DNA from: Bifidobacterium breve
Lineage (GTDB): Bacteria > Actinomycetota > Acidimicrobiia > Acidimicrobiales > Ilumatobacteraceae
Direction: 5' to 3'
DNA: 25,980 nt
NCBI GenBank assembly: GCA_945896935.1
Contig: CAMDER010000005.1
Span: 1-25,980, forward strand
Part shown: in pieces, positions 1 to 8,838 of the stretch
Layout of the letters: the number at the start of each line of letters is the position of its first letter
How positions within the stretch are numbered: the first letter of the stretch is position 1
Position numbers and translations under genes: made by a program
Notes under the pieces: generated by a model
What the model was told of the DNA's origin: nothing
What the model saw: only the letters and a program-made list of their open reading frames with translations
Databases searched by the model: none

Positions 1-582
1 TTGGTACGTACTGATTGCCCACAGTAAATTCGATGGATCAGCACTGCCACCACTCCACGTATTTGGGGCAACCTCAAGATATGTGCAGTTCTGATTAAGA
101 GTCGCCCCACAAGCAAACGTGCCACTCGCATGCTTATAAAACACTGTGCCGCCACCAGGCCCCGTCTGACCCACCTGGTAAACAACAGGCGCAAGCGTCG
201 TAGTTGTAGTAGTAGTAGTAGTAGTAGTACTTGTCGTTGTAGTTGTTGTCGTCGTTGTCGCTGACGGAACCGTCGTTGTCGCTGACGGAACCGTCGTCGT
301 CGCTGACGGAACCGTCGTCGTCGCTGACGGAACCGTCGTCGTCGCTGACGGAACAGTCGTAGTCGCTGGTGCGCACGGATCAGTCACTTGAGGCACCAAC
401 ACAAAACCACCCAGGAACACCAAAGGCGCCACCACAATCGACATCCGGCCAGCAGACTGCCGCACCCAACGCGCCACAATCACACCAGCAACCAACAAGA
501 ACACGCCAGCGATCAAAACAAACGTCGAACCGCCAGTCTCAGGCAAATCACATACATCAACAGCGAACACAACAACCCCCAC
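1..582 (-). CDS. Partial surface protein with amino-terminal LPETG anchor, Thr-rich repeat linker and extracellular domain
   Basis: The frame runs off the left edge, so only the first 194 codons are visible. It opens directly after an in-frame TGA with GTG at 582; a second GTG lies at 570. Residues 13-17 read LPETG, followed by a hydrophobic helix and an RWVRQSAGR basic stretch, which is the layout of a sortase sorting signal but at the wrong end of the protein. A second hydrophobic segment follows from Met47 (ATG at 444), then five TTTVPSA repeats, a 21-codon Thr run and a domain beginning YQVGQTGPGGGTVFY, a motif I recall from bacterial secreted surface proteins. The likely topology is two membrane helices with the repeat linker and domain outside. 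If translation instead began at ATG 444, the second helix would act as a signal sequence and the LPETG segment would not be part of this protein. Function is unknown. Confidence 0.6.
   Translation of the reverse strand, partial: MGVVVFAVDVCDLPETGGSTFVLIAGVFLLVAGVIVARWVRQSAGRMSIVVAPLVFLGGFVLVPQVTDPCAPATTTVPSATTTVPSATTTVPSATTTVPSATTTVPSATTTTTTTTTSTTTTTTTTTTTLAPVVYQVGQTGPGGGTVFYKHASGTFACGATLNQNCTYLEVAPNTWSGGSADPSNLLWAISTYQ
196..258 (-). repeat. Thr codon run (20 Thr, 1 Ser)
   Basis: Twenty-one consecutive codons encode Thr apart from one Ser (AGT). Seven of them are identical ACT triplets in a row, forming a trinucleotide microsatellite. It extends the extracellular linker between the TTTVPSA repeats and the terminal domain. 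A stretch like this is prone to slippage in replication and to assembly error. Confidence 0.85.
260..364 (-). repeat. Five tandem 21-bp units encoding TTTVPSA
   Basis: Units begin at plus-strand positions 260, 281, 302, 323 and 344 and share the core GCTGACGGAAC. Read on the minus strand they give repeated TTTVPSA. The unit length is a multiple of three, so gain or loss of copies changes linker length without shifting frame. Differences between copies are mainly at synonymous positions. Confidence 0.9.
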
Positions 583-590
583 TCAGTAAA

Positions 591-596
591 AACCTA
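591..596 (-). promoter_or_regulatory. Candidate -10 hexamer TAGGTT for the surface protein
   Basis: TAGGTT lies 8 nt before GTG 582 on the minus strand and fits the TAnnnT form. No Shine-Dalgarno site precedes GTG 582. A competing reading is TTGCCA (625-630), a 17-nt spacer and TAGTTT (602-607), which would give a short leader instead. Confidence 0.35.
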
Positions 597-600
597 TAGA

Positions 601-621
601 AAAACTAACAGGCCTAGTTTT
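601..621 (-). promoter_or_regulatory. Inverted repeat AAAACTA-N7-TAGTTTT, possible operator
   Basis: Perfect 7-bp arms at 601-607 and 615-621 flank a 7-nt spacer containing AGGCCT. The arms are AT-rich, so a terminator hairpin would be weak. It sits immediately upstream of the candidate -10 of the surface protein gene and overlaps the competing TAGTTT box, which would suit a repressor or activator site. The rest of the 283-nt divergent spacer (583-865) shows no gene; it contains a run of ten A at 718-727. Confidence 0.3.
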
Positions 622-853
622 GCGTGGCAACAGCCTTTTTTCTCAAAATCAAGTTCAATGTTCCGCTGATGTCCGCGAGAAAGCGCAATTGATTGGCGCC
701 CGAAACACCTTGGCTCCAAAAAAAAAACGGCGTTTCGCGTTCCAAACATCAACTCACACCCCATCACGACCGCGATGCAGAATCACGCACCAGGCTCCAG
801 TGCTGATCGGCCCGACCAGGACTCTGAATGCAGAAGTTTCTGCTGGTGAGGGC

Positions 854-859
854 TAATTT
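854..859 (+). promoter_or_regulatory. Candidate -10 hexamer TAATTT for the ABC exporter pair
   Basis: TAATTT ends 6 nt before GTG 866, the spacing expected if the transcript starts at the start codon. A purine-rich GGTGAGGGC (845-852) is also placed to serve as a ribosome site for TTG 860, so the two readings compete. Confidence 0.35.
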
Positions 860-865
860 TTGACA

Positions 866-2656
866 GTGACCTCAGAAACTCAACAAGACGACACCCGACA
901 GGGTTGGCGCTTATTGAGACTTGCTCTTGGTCAACAACGAGGTGGGCTGGCAATTGGGGTCATTGTTGGTTTGTTCTGGGCGGTCGGCAAAGTGTCGGTT
1001 CCGCAACTCACCAAGATGGGGATTGACCGCGGAATTGAAGGAAGCGGAAACCTTGTTTTTTGGTCAGGTCTTGTTGTGGCTGCTGGTGTCATCGCTGGTC
1101 TGTTTACTGCGATGCGACGCTGGTATGCCTTTCGTGAGAGTCGCTGGATTGAGACGCGACTACGAGAACAAATCTTCAGTCACCTGTTGAAGTTGCATGT
1201 TGGATATCACGACAAGATGCAAACTGGGCAATTGATGAGTCGAGCGTCATCAGACCTGCAGCAACTGCAGGCCTTTGTGGTCATGATTCCAATCACATTG
1301 TCGAACTTTGCAATGTTGATTGCCGTTGTCGCCTTGTTGATTGCTTCGCAACCGATGCTTGCACTTTTTGCACTTGCACCGCTGCCCATTGTCAATGTGA
1401 TGGCAAGTCGTTTTTCTCGACAGATTCACCCGGCTGTTCTGGCCGTACAACAAGAGCAAGCACAACTCGCGACCGTCGTTGAAGAAAGTGTTTCAGGTGT
1501 GCGTGTCATTAAGGGTTTTGGTGCTGAACAAGTTCAGGCCCGCAAACTAAAAACTGAAGCCGATGACATCTGGAATGTGTCATTGATCGCTGCCAAGATT
1601 CGCAGCAAGTTCTTGCCAGCCCTTGACTTGCTTCCTTCGATTGGCTTAATTGCAGTCCTTGGTATCGGTGGTCATCGCGTTATCAATGGGCAAATGACGG
1701 TAGGTGATCTGGTCAAGTTCAACGCATACATCACCATGCTGATTTGGCCACTGCGAAACTTGGCGATGACAGTCGCATTGGCGCAACGTGCCTCGGTTGC
1801 ACTTGTACGTATCGATGAAGTGCTCGGTACTCCAAGTTTGGTGATTGATCCCTTGAGCCCAACCTCGTTGCCCGCACCAATGGCGGATCGCCCAGTGGGT
1901 GAAGTCATATTTGATGACGCTGTTTTTGCCTATGAAGGTGCGAGTCCGATCATCAATCATTTCAGCGTGAATATTCGCCCGGGCCAGGCCATTGCTCTTG
2001 TTGGTGCGACTGGTTCAGGTAAGTCAACGGTCGTGCGTCTGTTGACGCGTTTTCATGATGTACAGCGAGGATCGATTCGTCTCGATGGCATTGATGTTCG
2101 GCAGTTGAAGTTGAGCGAGCTTCGAACTGCAGTCGGCATCGTTTTTGAAGAGACGTTTTTGTTTCATGATTCGGTGGCTGACAATATTGCCTTCTCACGA
2201 CCCGATGCGACTCCTGAAGTGATTGAACGCGCCGCACGATTGGCAGGTGCCCATGACTTCATCTTGGAGTTGCCTCATGGCTATCAAACGATTTTGGGTG
2301 AACGTGGGTACTCGTTGTCTGGTGGACAGCGCCAGCGAATTGCGATTGCCCGAGCGATTGTCTCTGATCCGCGCGTGCTCGTGCTTGACGATGCGACGTC
2401 AGCAGTTGACCCATCGAAAGAGCACGAAATTCGTGAGGCAATGGCCACGGTCATGAAGGGTCGCACCACAATCGTCATTGCGCATCGGCCAGGAACTATC
2501 GCCTTGGCTGACACGGTCATCCTTCTCGATGAGGGTCGGGCGGTAGCGGTTGGAACGCACGAGGGATTACTGGCCAATAACGAGCGCTATCGCCAAGTTC
2601 TTGCGGCCTGGGAAGTGCGTGAGTCTGATGGCGATGATGATGAGGTGACTGTCTGA
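866..2656 (+). CDS. ABC exporter half-transporter, subunit 1 (catalytically degenerate ATP site)
   Basis: This is a 596-residue fusion of a six-helix type IV exporter membrane domain (about residues 1-330) and an ATPase domain (about 345-585). Walker A is GATGSGKST (380-388), the signature is a canonical LSGGQ (484-488), and the switch His is at 540. The usual catalytic Glu after Walker B is Asp (LVLDD, D509) and the Q-loop Gln is Glu (GIVFEE, E428). These changes are typical of the non-catalytic half of a heterodimeric exporter. The next gene overlaps its stop by one base and supplies the complementary half, so the two should be co-translated. The substrate cannot be read from sequence; lipids, drugs or peptides are all possible. 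The start is GTG 866 (leaderless) or TTG 860. Confidence 0.92.
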   Translation: MTSETQQDDTRQGWRLLRLALGQQRGGLAIGVIVGLFWAVGKVSVPQLTKMGIDRGIEGSGNLVFWSGLVVAAGVIAGLFTAMRRWYAFRESRWIETRLREQIFSHLLKLHVGYHDKMQTGQLMSRASSDLQQLQAFVVMIPITLSNFAMLIAVVALLIASQPMLALFALAPLPIVNVMASRFSRQIHPAVLAVQQEQAQLATVVEESVSGVRVIKGFGAEQVQARKLKTEADDIWNVSLIAAKIRSKFLPALDLLPSIGLIAVLGIGGHRVINGQMTVGDLVKFNAYITMLIWPLRNLAMTVALAQRASVALVRIDEVLGTPSLVIDPLSPTSLPAPMADRPVGEVIFDDAVFAYEGASPIINHFSVNIRPGQAIALVGATGSGKSTVVRLLTRFHDVQRGSIRLDGIDVRQLKLSELRTAVGIVFEETFLFHDSVADNIAFSRPDATPEVIERAARLAGAHDFILELPHGYQTILGERGYSLSGGQRQRIAIARAIVSDPRVLVLDDATSAVDPSKEHEIREAMATVMKGRTTIVIAHRPGTIALADTVILLDEGRAVAVGTHEGLLANNERYRQVLAAWEVRESDGDDDEVTV

Positions 2657-4458
2657 TGTGGGGTCTATCGGCAGTTAGTGAAGAGGATCGCCTTGATCGC
2701 GTGCAAACACTCAAAGTTCTGCGTCGCGCTTATTCAATGGCCCATTCGCAGCGGCGCCTCATTCTTTCGTCATTGGGATTTGTACTTATCGGCACCTTGG
2801 TGACCCTGGCCGGGCCAACCTTGGTGAGATTTGCCATTGACCATGGAATCAAAGTCAAGGACGGCAGCGCACTTAATCGCGTTGTCGTGCTGTATGTCAT
2901 CGTGACAATGATCGGGTATCTGTCTGGCCGTTTGCAATACATCACGATCAACCGCGCTGGTGAAGGTTTCTTGCGCGAATTGCGTATCAACGTATTTGAC
3001 AAGCTGCAGAAACAGTCGATGTCGTACTTTGATCGCGAAAAAACTGGCGTATTAGTTTCGCGTATGACTGCCGACATTGAGTCAATGGCTGAATTGATTC
3101 AATTTGGCTTATTGCAATTCGTTTCAGCATTCTTGTTGTTGTGCCTTGCCACCATTTTGCTCTTCGTGATGTCGTGGCAACTGTCGCTAGTGACTTTGCT
3201 TGTTTTGCCGATGTTGATCATTGCTTCAATACGTTTTCAACGAACTTCAAATCATGCGTATCTGGACGTCCGAGAAAAAGTTGGTAATAACCTTTCATCG
3301 CTTCAAGAAGGAATTACCGGCGTTCGAGTGATTCAGGCCTATGGGCAAGAGGCAAATCGCTCCGAACGTTTTCGCCAATCAAATCGGGCACTCTTTGACT
3401 CGCACATGTACAGCGTCAAAATCAGCACCTGGTATTTCGGACTTGTCGAATTCGCGGGTATCGCTGCCACTGGTGCGATCATTGGTTTTGGTGGATGGCT
3501 TGTGCATCGAGGATCAGTCACCATCGGCACAGTCACTGCCTTTGTCTTGTTGCTGGCCAACCTATTTGATCCCGTTCAGCAATTGAGTCAGTTGTACAAC
3601 ACTGTGCAATCGTCAACTGCAGCGCTACATAAATTGATTGGCATCATCGATGCAGTGCCAGATGTCGCCGAAGTGGATCAACCGATCCAATTGCCAGAAC
3701 GTGGGGCCGTTGTTGTTGACAAGGTGACTTTTGGATATGCGGGTAGCGAGCGGCCAGCACTGAGTGACGTGACTATTTCGGTGGCCGACGGTGAACGTTT
3801 GGCATTGGTTGGTCCAACCGGGGCAGGCAAGTCAACCTTGGCGAAATTGATGGCACGCCTGTACGACCCCAGTTCTGTGAATGGGATCGCGGGCAGTGTT
3901 TCGTTTGGGGGAGTTGATCTGCGATTGGCGTCAATGGTTGATCTGCGTCGGCGCATCATTGTTGTTCCACAAGAAGGATTCTGCTTCGGTGGAACGATTC
4001 GTGAAAACATCCGTATTGCTCGTCCCGAAGCAACAGACGTCGAAGTCGAACACGCACTCGAGTCGATCGGTGCACTGCATCGCTTCACAGAGTTCGCTGA
4101 GGGTCTCGACACCGAAGTGCGTGAACGAGGTTCGCGTCTCTCTGCCGGCGAACGTCAGTTGATTGCTCTTGCTCGAGCAGCACTTGTTGATCCGGCTGTT
4201 CTTGTGCTTGATGAAGCTACGTCAAACCTCGACCCGGGTACTGAAGCTGTGGTTGAACACGCGCTTGAAACATTGATGACGGGGCGCACAGTTATTGTTG
4301 TGGCGCACCGCCTGACCACGGTGAGGCGGGCTGATCGTATCGGTGTGATCGATCACGGGATGCTTGTTGAACTTGGCTCGCACGACGAACTAGTGGCTAT
4401 TGGTGGACGTTACGCAACCTTGGCCGACGCCTGGCAACGCAGTCAACCGTCACGCTAA
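2656..4458 (+). CDS. ABC exporter half-transporter, subunit 2 (catalytic Walker B, degenerate signature)
   Basis: This 600-residue protein has the same membrane domain plus ATPase layout as its upstream neighbour. Walker A is GPTGAGKST (386-394), the Q-loop Gln439 is present, Walker B ends in LVLDE with Glu520, and the switch His is 551. Its signature is LSAGE (495-499) rather than LSGGQ. Paired with subunit 1, the competent ATP site is built from this Walker A/B and the partner's LSGGQ, and the other site is degenerate. This matches heterodimeric exporters such as BmrCD or TM287/288. Its ATG shares the A of the preceding TGA, indicating translational coupling. The gene meets the YceI gene tail to tail with a 20-nt gap and no visible terminator hairpin. 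Confidence 0.93.
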   Translation: MWGLSAVSEEDRLDRVQTLKVLRRAYSMAHSQRRLILSSLGFVLIGTLVTLAGPTLVRFAIDHGIKVKDGSALNRVVVLYVIVTMIGYLSGRLQYITINRAGEGFLRELRINVFDKLQKQSMSYFDREKTGVLVSRMTADIESMAELIQFGLLQFVSAFLLLCLATILLFVMSWQLSLVTLLVLPMLIIASIRFQRTSNHAYLDVREKVGNNLSSLQEGITGVRVIQAYGQEANRSERFRQSNRALFDSHMYSVKISTWYFGLVEFAGIAATGAIIGFGGWLVHRGSVTIGTVTAFVLLLANLFDPVQQLSQLYNTVQSSTAALHKLIGIIDAVPDVAEVDQPIQLPERGAVVVDKVTFGYAGSERPALSDVTISVADGERLALVGPTGAGKSTLAKLMARLYDPSSVNGIAGSVSFGGVDLRLASMVDLRRRIIVVPQEGFCFGGTIRENIRIARPEATDVEVEHALESIGALHRFTEFAEGLDTEVRERGSRLSAGERQLIALARAALVDPAVLVLDEATSNLDPGTEAVVEHALETLMTGRTVIVVAHRLTTVRRADRIGVIDHGMLVELGSHDELVAIGGRYATLADAWQRSQPSR

Positions 4459-4478
4459 ACAACCATCAAAAGAGTCCG

Positions 4479-5213
4479 TCAACCTTTTTGAAAAGCCAAG
4501 ACGAACTCCAGTAATCCGGTGTCGCCAGTGGTGACGAATGCGTTTGATGGATTTGCAATTCCGTAGTCGGCAAAAGTGATGTCAATAGAACCAAGTACGC
4601 CGATGATTCCGTTAGCGATTTTCGCCGTCACCTCAAATGAAACCGGTTGCGTGACTCCGTGCATGGTTAGTTCACCTTGGGCGGTCGCAGTGATGCTTTG
4701 GTCATCTGTTGGAACGGAGCCGAGATCGATAGGGGTCAAAAGGCGGAACGTTGCGGTCGGATATGTTGCGGCATCCATGATGTTGCCCGTGAATTGCGAA
4801 TCTCTTTTTGAACTGTCGCTCTTGATTGAGGCAATATCAATTTCGAAAACGGTGCTCAATAAAGTCGTCTCCTGGATCGTGAGCGATCCGTTGACTTGAT
4901 TGGTGCGTCCGACGCCCTCGGTGTCAACTCCTCCTAGAACTTCTTTCACTCGGTAGCCAACTGTGGATTCGCTGGTTGCCAACCATGTTCCGGTGATACC
5001 AGCATCTTGCGTCGGTGTTGAAGAAGGGGCAACTGATGAGTCGGCATCTAATGATGGTGCCGTGGATGAGTCGCTCACAATTGCTGACAAATCATCTTCA
5101 TTGAGTTTGTCTTCTGGTGGATTGATGACTTTTGTGTACAGCAAAATTCCGCCATAAACGAGTCCAACAACAACGACAACAGAAATCGCAATACGAATGA
5201 GAATTTTCAACAT
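4479..5213 (-). CDS. Membrane-anchored YceI-family protein
   Basis: The 244-residue product has an amino-terminal transmembrane helix (about 4-26), a Ser/Asp-rich spacer (about 30-72) and a YceI-like domain (about 73-244). Family hallmarks include GTWLATSESTVGYRV at the domain start, the DAATYPTATFRL segment and GELTMHGVTQPVSFEV. YceI proteins are lipocalin-like barrels that bind isoprenoid or other lipid chains. This one should hang outside the membrane on its tether instead of being fully secreted. The gene starts 33 nt after the metH stop and lies on the same strand, so it is probably read from the metH transcript; no strong ribosome site precedes its ATG. The link to methionine synthesis is not obvious, and the exact ligand is unknown. 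Confidence 0.88.
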   Translation of the reverse strand: MLKILIRIAISVVVVVGLVYGGILLYTKVINPPEDKLNEDDLSAIVSDSSTAPSLDADSSVAPSSTPTQDAGITGTWLATSESTVGYRVKEVLGGVDTEGVGRTNQVNGSLTIQETTLLSTVFEIDIASIKSDSSKRDSQFTGNIMDAATYPTATFRLLTPIDLGSVPTDDQSITATAQGELTMHGVTQPVSFEVTAKIANGIIGVLGSIDITFADYGIANPSNAFVTTGDTGLLEFVLAFQKG

Positions 5214-5246
5214 GCTGCGTTTCTATCAGAGTTATTGAGTTGACGG

Positions 5247-8200
5247 TCAGCGAGCGACGAAGTATTTCGACTGCGGGTGGTGGCAGATGATCGCCGAAGT
5301 GGTTTGTTCGGGTTGATACTGCCAGCCAGTTTCTTCACTGACTTCAATACCGAGTCGTCCCGCTTCAAGCAATGTTGCGACTGTGGCGTTGTCTTCAAGA
5401 TCGGGACATGCTGGGTAGCCCCATGAATAACGGCCACCGCGGTATTGCTGGCGGAAGAGTCCACCAATTGATGGACCGTCTTCGTTGACAAAGCCCCATT
5501 CTTCTCGAATGCGCTTGTGCCACAACTCGGCAAGAGCTTCAGCCATTTCGACGCCGAGTCCGTGAATGATCATGTACTGCTGGTACTCATTGCCTGCGAA
5601 GAGTCGCGCCGCCTCGACGCTGACCGCTTCGCCCATGGTGACGATATGGAACGCCGCGTAATCGCGTCCATTATCAAATGTGCGATAGAAGTCGGCGATA
5701 CACATGAATGGAGCTTCGCTCTGGCGTGGATACGAGAATCGTGCCAACTCGCTGCTGCGTGATTCGTCATTCCAGACAACCACGTCATTGCCATCGGCAT
5801 TGACGCAGTAATAGCCATACACAACCTGTGGGATTAAGAAACCAGCAGCCTTGGCTGTTGCTAACTCATGGCGGAAAGTTGCCCGCAGGCGTGACTTGAA
5901 GTCTTCATCGCTTTCGTCTTTTTCGGGTCGATATTGCCATTGATTGCGATAGAGCGCAGTTTCGTTTACGTATTGAGCGATGTCATCAAGGCTGATGCCC
6001 TTCACGATCTTCGAGCCCAAGAACGGCGGCTTGAAAACTTGGTTGTCGTCAACCACATCAGGCGACCGTGAAGGAATTTCAACTGCTGGCTTATCTGCTG
6101 AACCAGTGCGCTTTGGTAGAACTCGCCCAGAAGGAATGCGTCCGAGTTCGGGGTCGTCGACACCAGATTTCTTCATCGCCATCAATTTGTCGAGGGTGTG
6201 CAATCCCTCAAAGGCATCCCGACCGTAAAACACTCGTCCGTCGTATACCTCACGTAAATCTTTTTCTACGAAAGTACGGGTGAGCGCTGCACCACCAAGA
6301 ATGACCGGCACTTCGGAAACACCTGTGCCATTCATTTCGAGTAAGTTTTCGCGCATGATGAGTGTGCTCTTCACGAGCAACCCACTCATACCCAAAGCAT
6401 CTGCCTTAACTTCCTTGACCTTTTGAATCATTTCGGAAATTGGAATCTTGATGCCGAGGTTATGTACTTCGTAGCCGTTGTTGGTGCAGATGATGTCAAC
6501 AAGGTTTTTGCCGATGTCGTGGACGTCGCCCTTGACGGTCGCGAGTACGAGAATGCCCTTAGCCGAACTCTCGCCAGTCTTTTCCATATGTGGTTCTAGG
6601 TAGGCAACGGCGGTCTTCATGGTTTCTGCTGACTGCAGAACGAAAGGCAACTGCATTTGTCCAGAACCGAACAACTCGCCAACTACTTTCATGCCATCAA
6701 GTAAGACATCGTTCACGATAATTAATGGTGCCAGACCCTGCGCCATGGCGATGTCGAGATCGGCGGTTAAACCTTCGCGGTCACCATCAATAATGCGCTG
6801 CTTTAAAAGTTGTTCGATGGTCCAGTCGGTGCGATCTTCGCGAACGGCTTCAATCACGTTGACGTCAGCGAAGATTTCCAACAACTTCTTGAGCGGGTCG
6901 TAGTCCTTAGTGCGACGGTCGTAGATGAGATCAAGGCACACTTGCTTGTGTTCTTCGGGCATGCGCGACAATGGAACAATTTTGCCCGCATGCACGATTG
7001 CTGAATCGAGTCCGGCTTGAACGCACTCATGCAAGAAAACACTGTTCAATGCGTGACGTGATGACGGCTTGAGACCGAAGCTGACGTTTGAGACGCCGAG
7101 TGTGGTGAAGCAACCAGGAATTTCTTCTTTGATGCGCTTGATGGCATCGATGGTGTGCTTGGCATCAAGGCGTAATGCATCATCGCCAGTTGAAAGCGGG
7201 AATGTCAACGCATCAAAGATCAGGTCGCTGGCGCTTAAGCCATAGCGATCGACTGCAATGCGGTGAATACGGTGCGCAATCTCAAGTTTCCATTCGACAT
7301 CGCGGGCTTGGCCCTTTTCGTCAATGAGCAAACAGATCACTGCGCAGCCATATTCGCGAGCGAGGCTGAAAACGCGGTCCATGCGACATCCGACTTCTTC
7401 GCCATCTTCAAGGTTGGCCGAGTTCAATATGGCGCGACCACCGATATGCATCAGGCCAGCCTCAAGTACAGGTGGCTCGGTTGAGTCAAGAACAAGCGGA
7501 GCACTTGCTTGGGTGGCGAATCGACTGGCAATTTCGTCCATGTCGACAGCGCCGTCGCGTCCGACGTAGTCAACACACACGTCGAGTACGTGAGCACCTT
7601 CACGAATTTGCTCGGTCGCAATCTTTGAGCAGTTGTCCCAGTCGCCAGCGATCATTGCGTCACGGAATGCTTTTGACCCATTGGTGTTCGTACGTTCGCC
7701 GATAATTAAGAACGACTTGTCTTGAACTATGGGCACCGACGAATAGATCGAGGCAACGCTTGGCTCAATGATGGGAGTGCGCTTGGGGGCAGCCATACCA
7801 CTGACCGCATCGACGACGGCCTTGAGGTGGGCCGGAGTTGTTCCACAGCATCCGCCAACAATGCCGATGCCCAGGTCGTGTACGTGATGATGATGGAACT
7901 TGGCGAGTTCGGCGGGCGTGAGATCGTAGTGAGTACGACCATCAACGATGCTCGGTAAGCCAGCGTTCGGCAAAACACTGATGGGCATTGAGGCGTTTTG
8001 ACCGAGGTAACGCAGGTGCTCTTGCATTTCGGCAGGACCAGTGGCGCAGTTGATGCCGAAGACATCGGGCTTCATGGCACTGATTGCTGTGAGTGCTGCA
8101 CCAATTTCAGAACCAACCAACATGCGTCCGGTTGTTTCCATTGTGACTTGCACCTGAATCGGGATTTCGCGTCCTTCGGCGATCATTGCACGACGACATG

Positions 8201-8723
8201 CGATCATTGCGGCTTTGATCTGCAAGAGATCCATGCATGTTTCGATCAAGAAGAGATCGGCTCCGCCAACGATCAGACCACGTGCTTGTTCGATGTAGGC
8301 ATCACGAAGTTCGGCAAAACGAATATGTCCGAGGCTCGGCAACTTGGTGCCTGGTCCGATTGAACCTGCGACATATCGGGCTTTGCCATTTGATTCGTAA
8401 TCGTTAGCCGTTTCGCGAGCGAGGCGAGCTGCTTCAACATTGAGTTCGTATGCCTTGTCGGCAATGTTGTACTCGCTGAGCACTGTCGAGAAACTGCCAA
8501 AGCTTGCAGTCTCGAGTACGTCAACGCCCACATCAAGGAAGGCCGAATGCATCTGGCGGATGACATCGGGGCGAGTGATGCAGAGATACTCATTGCAGCC
8601 TTCAAGGCTTGCACCACCGAAGTCATCTGGTCCGAGGTCGAGGTCCTGTACGAAGGTGCCAAACGCACCATCAAACACAATGACGCGTTCGTTGACTGCA
8701 GAAAGATACGGCTGGCGAGACAT
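5247..8723 (-). CDS. metH: Cobalamin-dependent methionine synthase
   Basis: MetH transfers the methyl group of 5-methyltetrahydrofolate to homocysteine through cobalamin. The 1158-residue product has all four modules. The homocysteine domain (about 10-320) has zinc cysteines in NCATG (226) and GGCCGTT (292-293). The pterin domain (about 335-615) opens with FLIIGERTNTNGSKAF. The cobalamin cap and binding domains (about 630-880) contain DVHDIG (733-738) with the cobalt-ligand His735. The AdoMet reactivation domain (about 895-1158) carries RYSWGYPACPD. The open frame extends to a TTG at 8774, but ATG 8723 places MSRQPYLSAVNER where homologues begin and has a -10-like hexamer 8 nt upstream. No cobalamin or SAM riboswitch is visible in the short spacer. 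The divergent neighbour makes adenosylcobalamin. Confidence 0.97.
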   Translation of the reverse strand: MSRQPYLSAVNERVIVFDGAFGTFVQDLDLGPDDFGGASLEGCNEYLCITRPDVIRQMHSAFLDVGVDVLETASFGSFSTVLSEYNIADKAYELNVEAARLARETANDYESNGKARYVAGSIGPGTKLPSLGHIRFAELRDAYIEQARGLIVGGADLFLIETCMDLLQIKAAMIACRRAMIAEGREIPIQVQVTMETTGRMLVGSEIGAALTAISAMKPDVFGINCATGPAEMQEHLRYLGQNASMPISVLPNAGLPSIVDGRTHYDLTPAELAKFHHHHVHDLGIGIVGGCCGTTPAHLKAVVDAVSGMAAPKRTPIIEPSVASIYSSVPIVQDKSFLIIGERTNTNGSKAFRDAMIAGDWDNCSKIATEQIREGAHVLDVCVDYVGRDGAVDMDEIASRFATQASAPLVLDSTEPPVLEAGLMHIGGRAILNSANLEDGEEVGCRMDRVFSLAREYGCAVICLLIDEKGQARDVEWKLEIAHRIHRIAVDRYGLSASDLIFDALTFPLSTGDDALRLDAKHTIDAIKRIKEEIPGCFTTLGVSNVSFGLKPSSRHALNSVFLHECVQAGLDSAIVHAGKIVPLSRMPEEHKQVCLDLIYDRRTKDYDPLKKLLEIFADVNVIEAVREDRTDWTIEQLLKQRIIDGDREGLTADLDIAMAQGLAPLIIVNDVLLDGMKVVGELFGSGQMQLPFVLQSAETMKTAVAYLEPHMEKTGESSAKGILVLATVKGDVHDIGKNLVDIICTNNGYEVHNLGIKIPISEMIQKVKEVKADALGMSGLLVKSTLIMRENLLEMNGTGVSEVPVILGGAALTRTFVEKDLREVYDGRVFYGRDAFEGLHTLDKLMAMKKSGVDDPELGRIPSGRVLPKRTGSADKPAVEIPSRSPDVVDDNQVFKPPFLGSKIVKGISLDDIAQYVNETALYRNQWQYRPEKDESDEDFKSRLRATFRHELATAKAAGFLIPQVVYGYYCVNADGNDVVVWNDESRSSELARFSYPRQSEAPFMCIADFYRTFDNGRDYAAFHIVTMGEAVSVEAARLFAGNEYQQYMIIHGLGVEMAEALAELWHKRIREEWGFVNEDGPSIGGLFRQQYRGGRYSWGYPACPDLEDNATVATLLEAGRLGIEVSEETGWQYQPEQTTSAIICHHPQSKYFVAR

Positions 8724-8731
8724 TGGTCTTA

Positions 8732-8737
8732 ACGCTA
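8732..8737 (-). promoter_or_regulatory. Candidate -10 hexamer TAGCGT for metH
   Basis: TAGCGT lies 8 nt upstream of the metH ATG at 8723. There is no Shine-Dalgarno motif between it and the start, which suggests a leaderless transcript and supports ATG 8723 over TTG 8774. No clear -35 box is present. Confidence 0.4.
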
Positions 8738-8838
8738 CCGTTCGGGCACCATTGCCTGAGGGAACGTGGTTCAATGTAAGTGGTCAAAACCGATGTGACA
8801 GGTGTTGTGCCAGTCCCTCGTTGCTCAATTGAAAGCAC

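Noticed and set aside
196..364. CRISPR-like repeat array
   Set aside because: The units are directly tandem without spacers and encode TTTVPSA and Thr runs in an open frame.
134..376. Acidic Ser-Asp repeat reading frame (SDDDGSV)
   Set aside because: It is another frame of the same strand over the TTTVPSA repeats. The Thr/Pro frame runs on into a recognisable domain, so this one is a shadow.
718..727. Run of ten A as a terminator or slippage site
   Set aside because: No hairpin precedes it on either strand and it lies outside any gene, so no function can be supported.
8724..8774. TTG start at 8774 for metH
   Set aside because: The extra 17 residues lie outside the usual family start and have no ribosome site, while ATG 8723 fits homologues.
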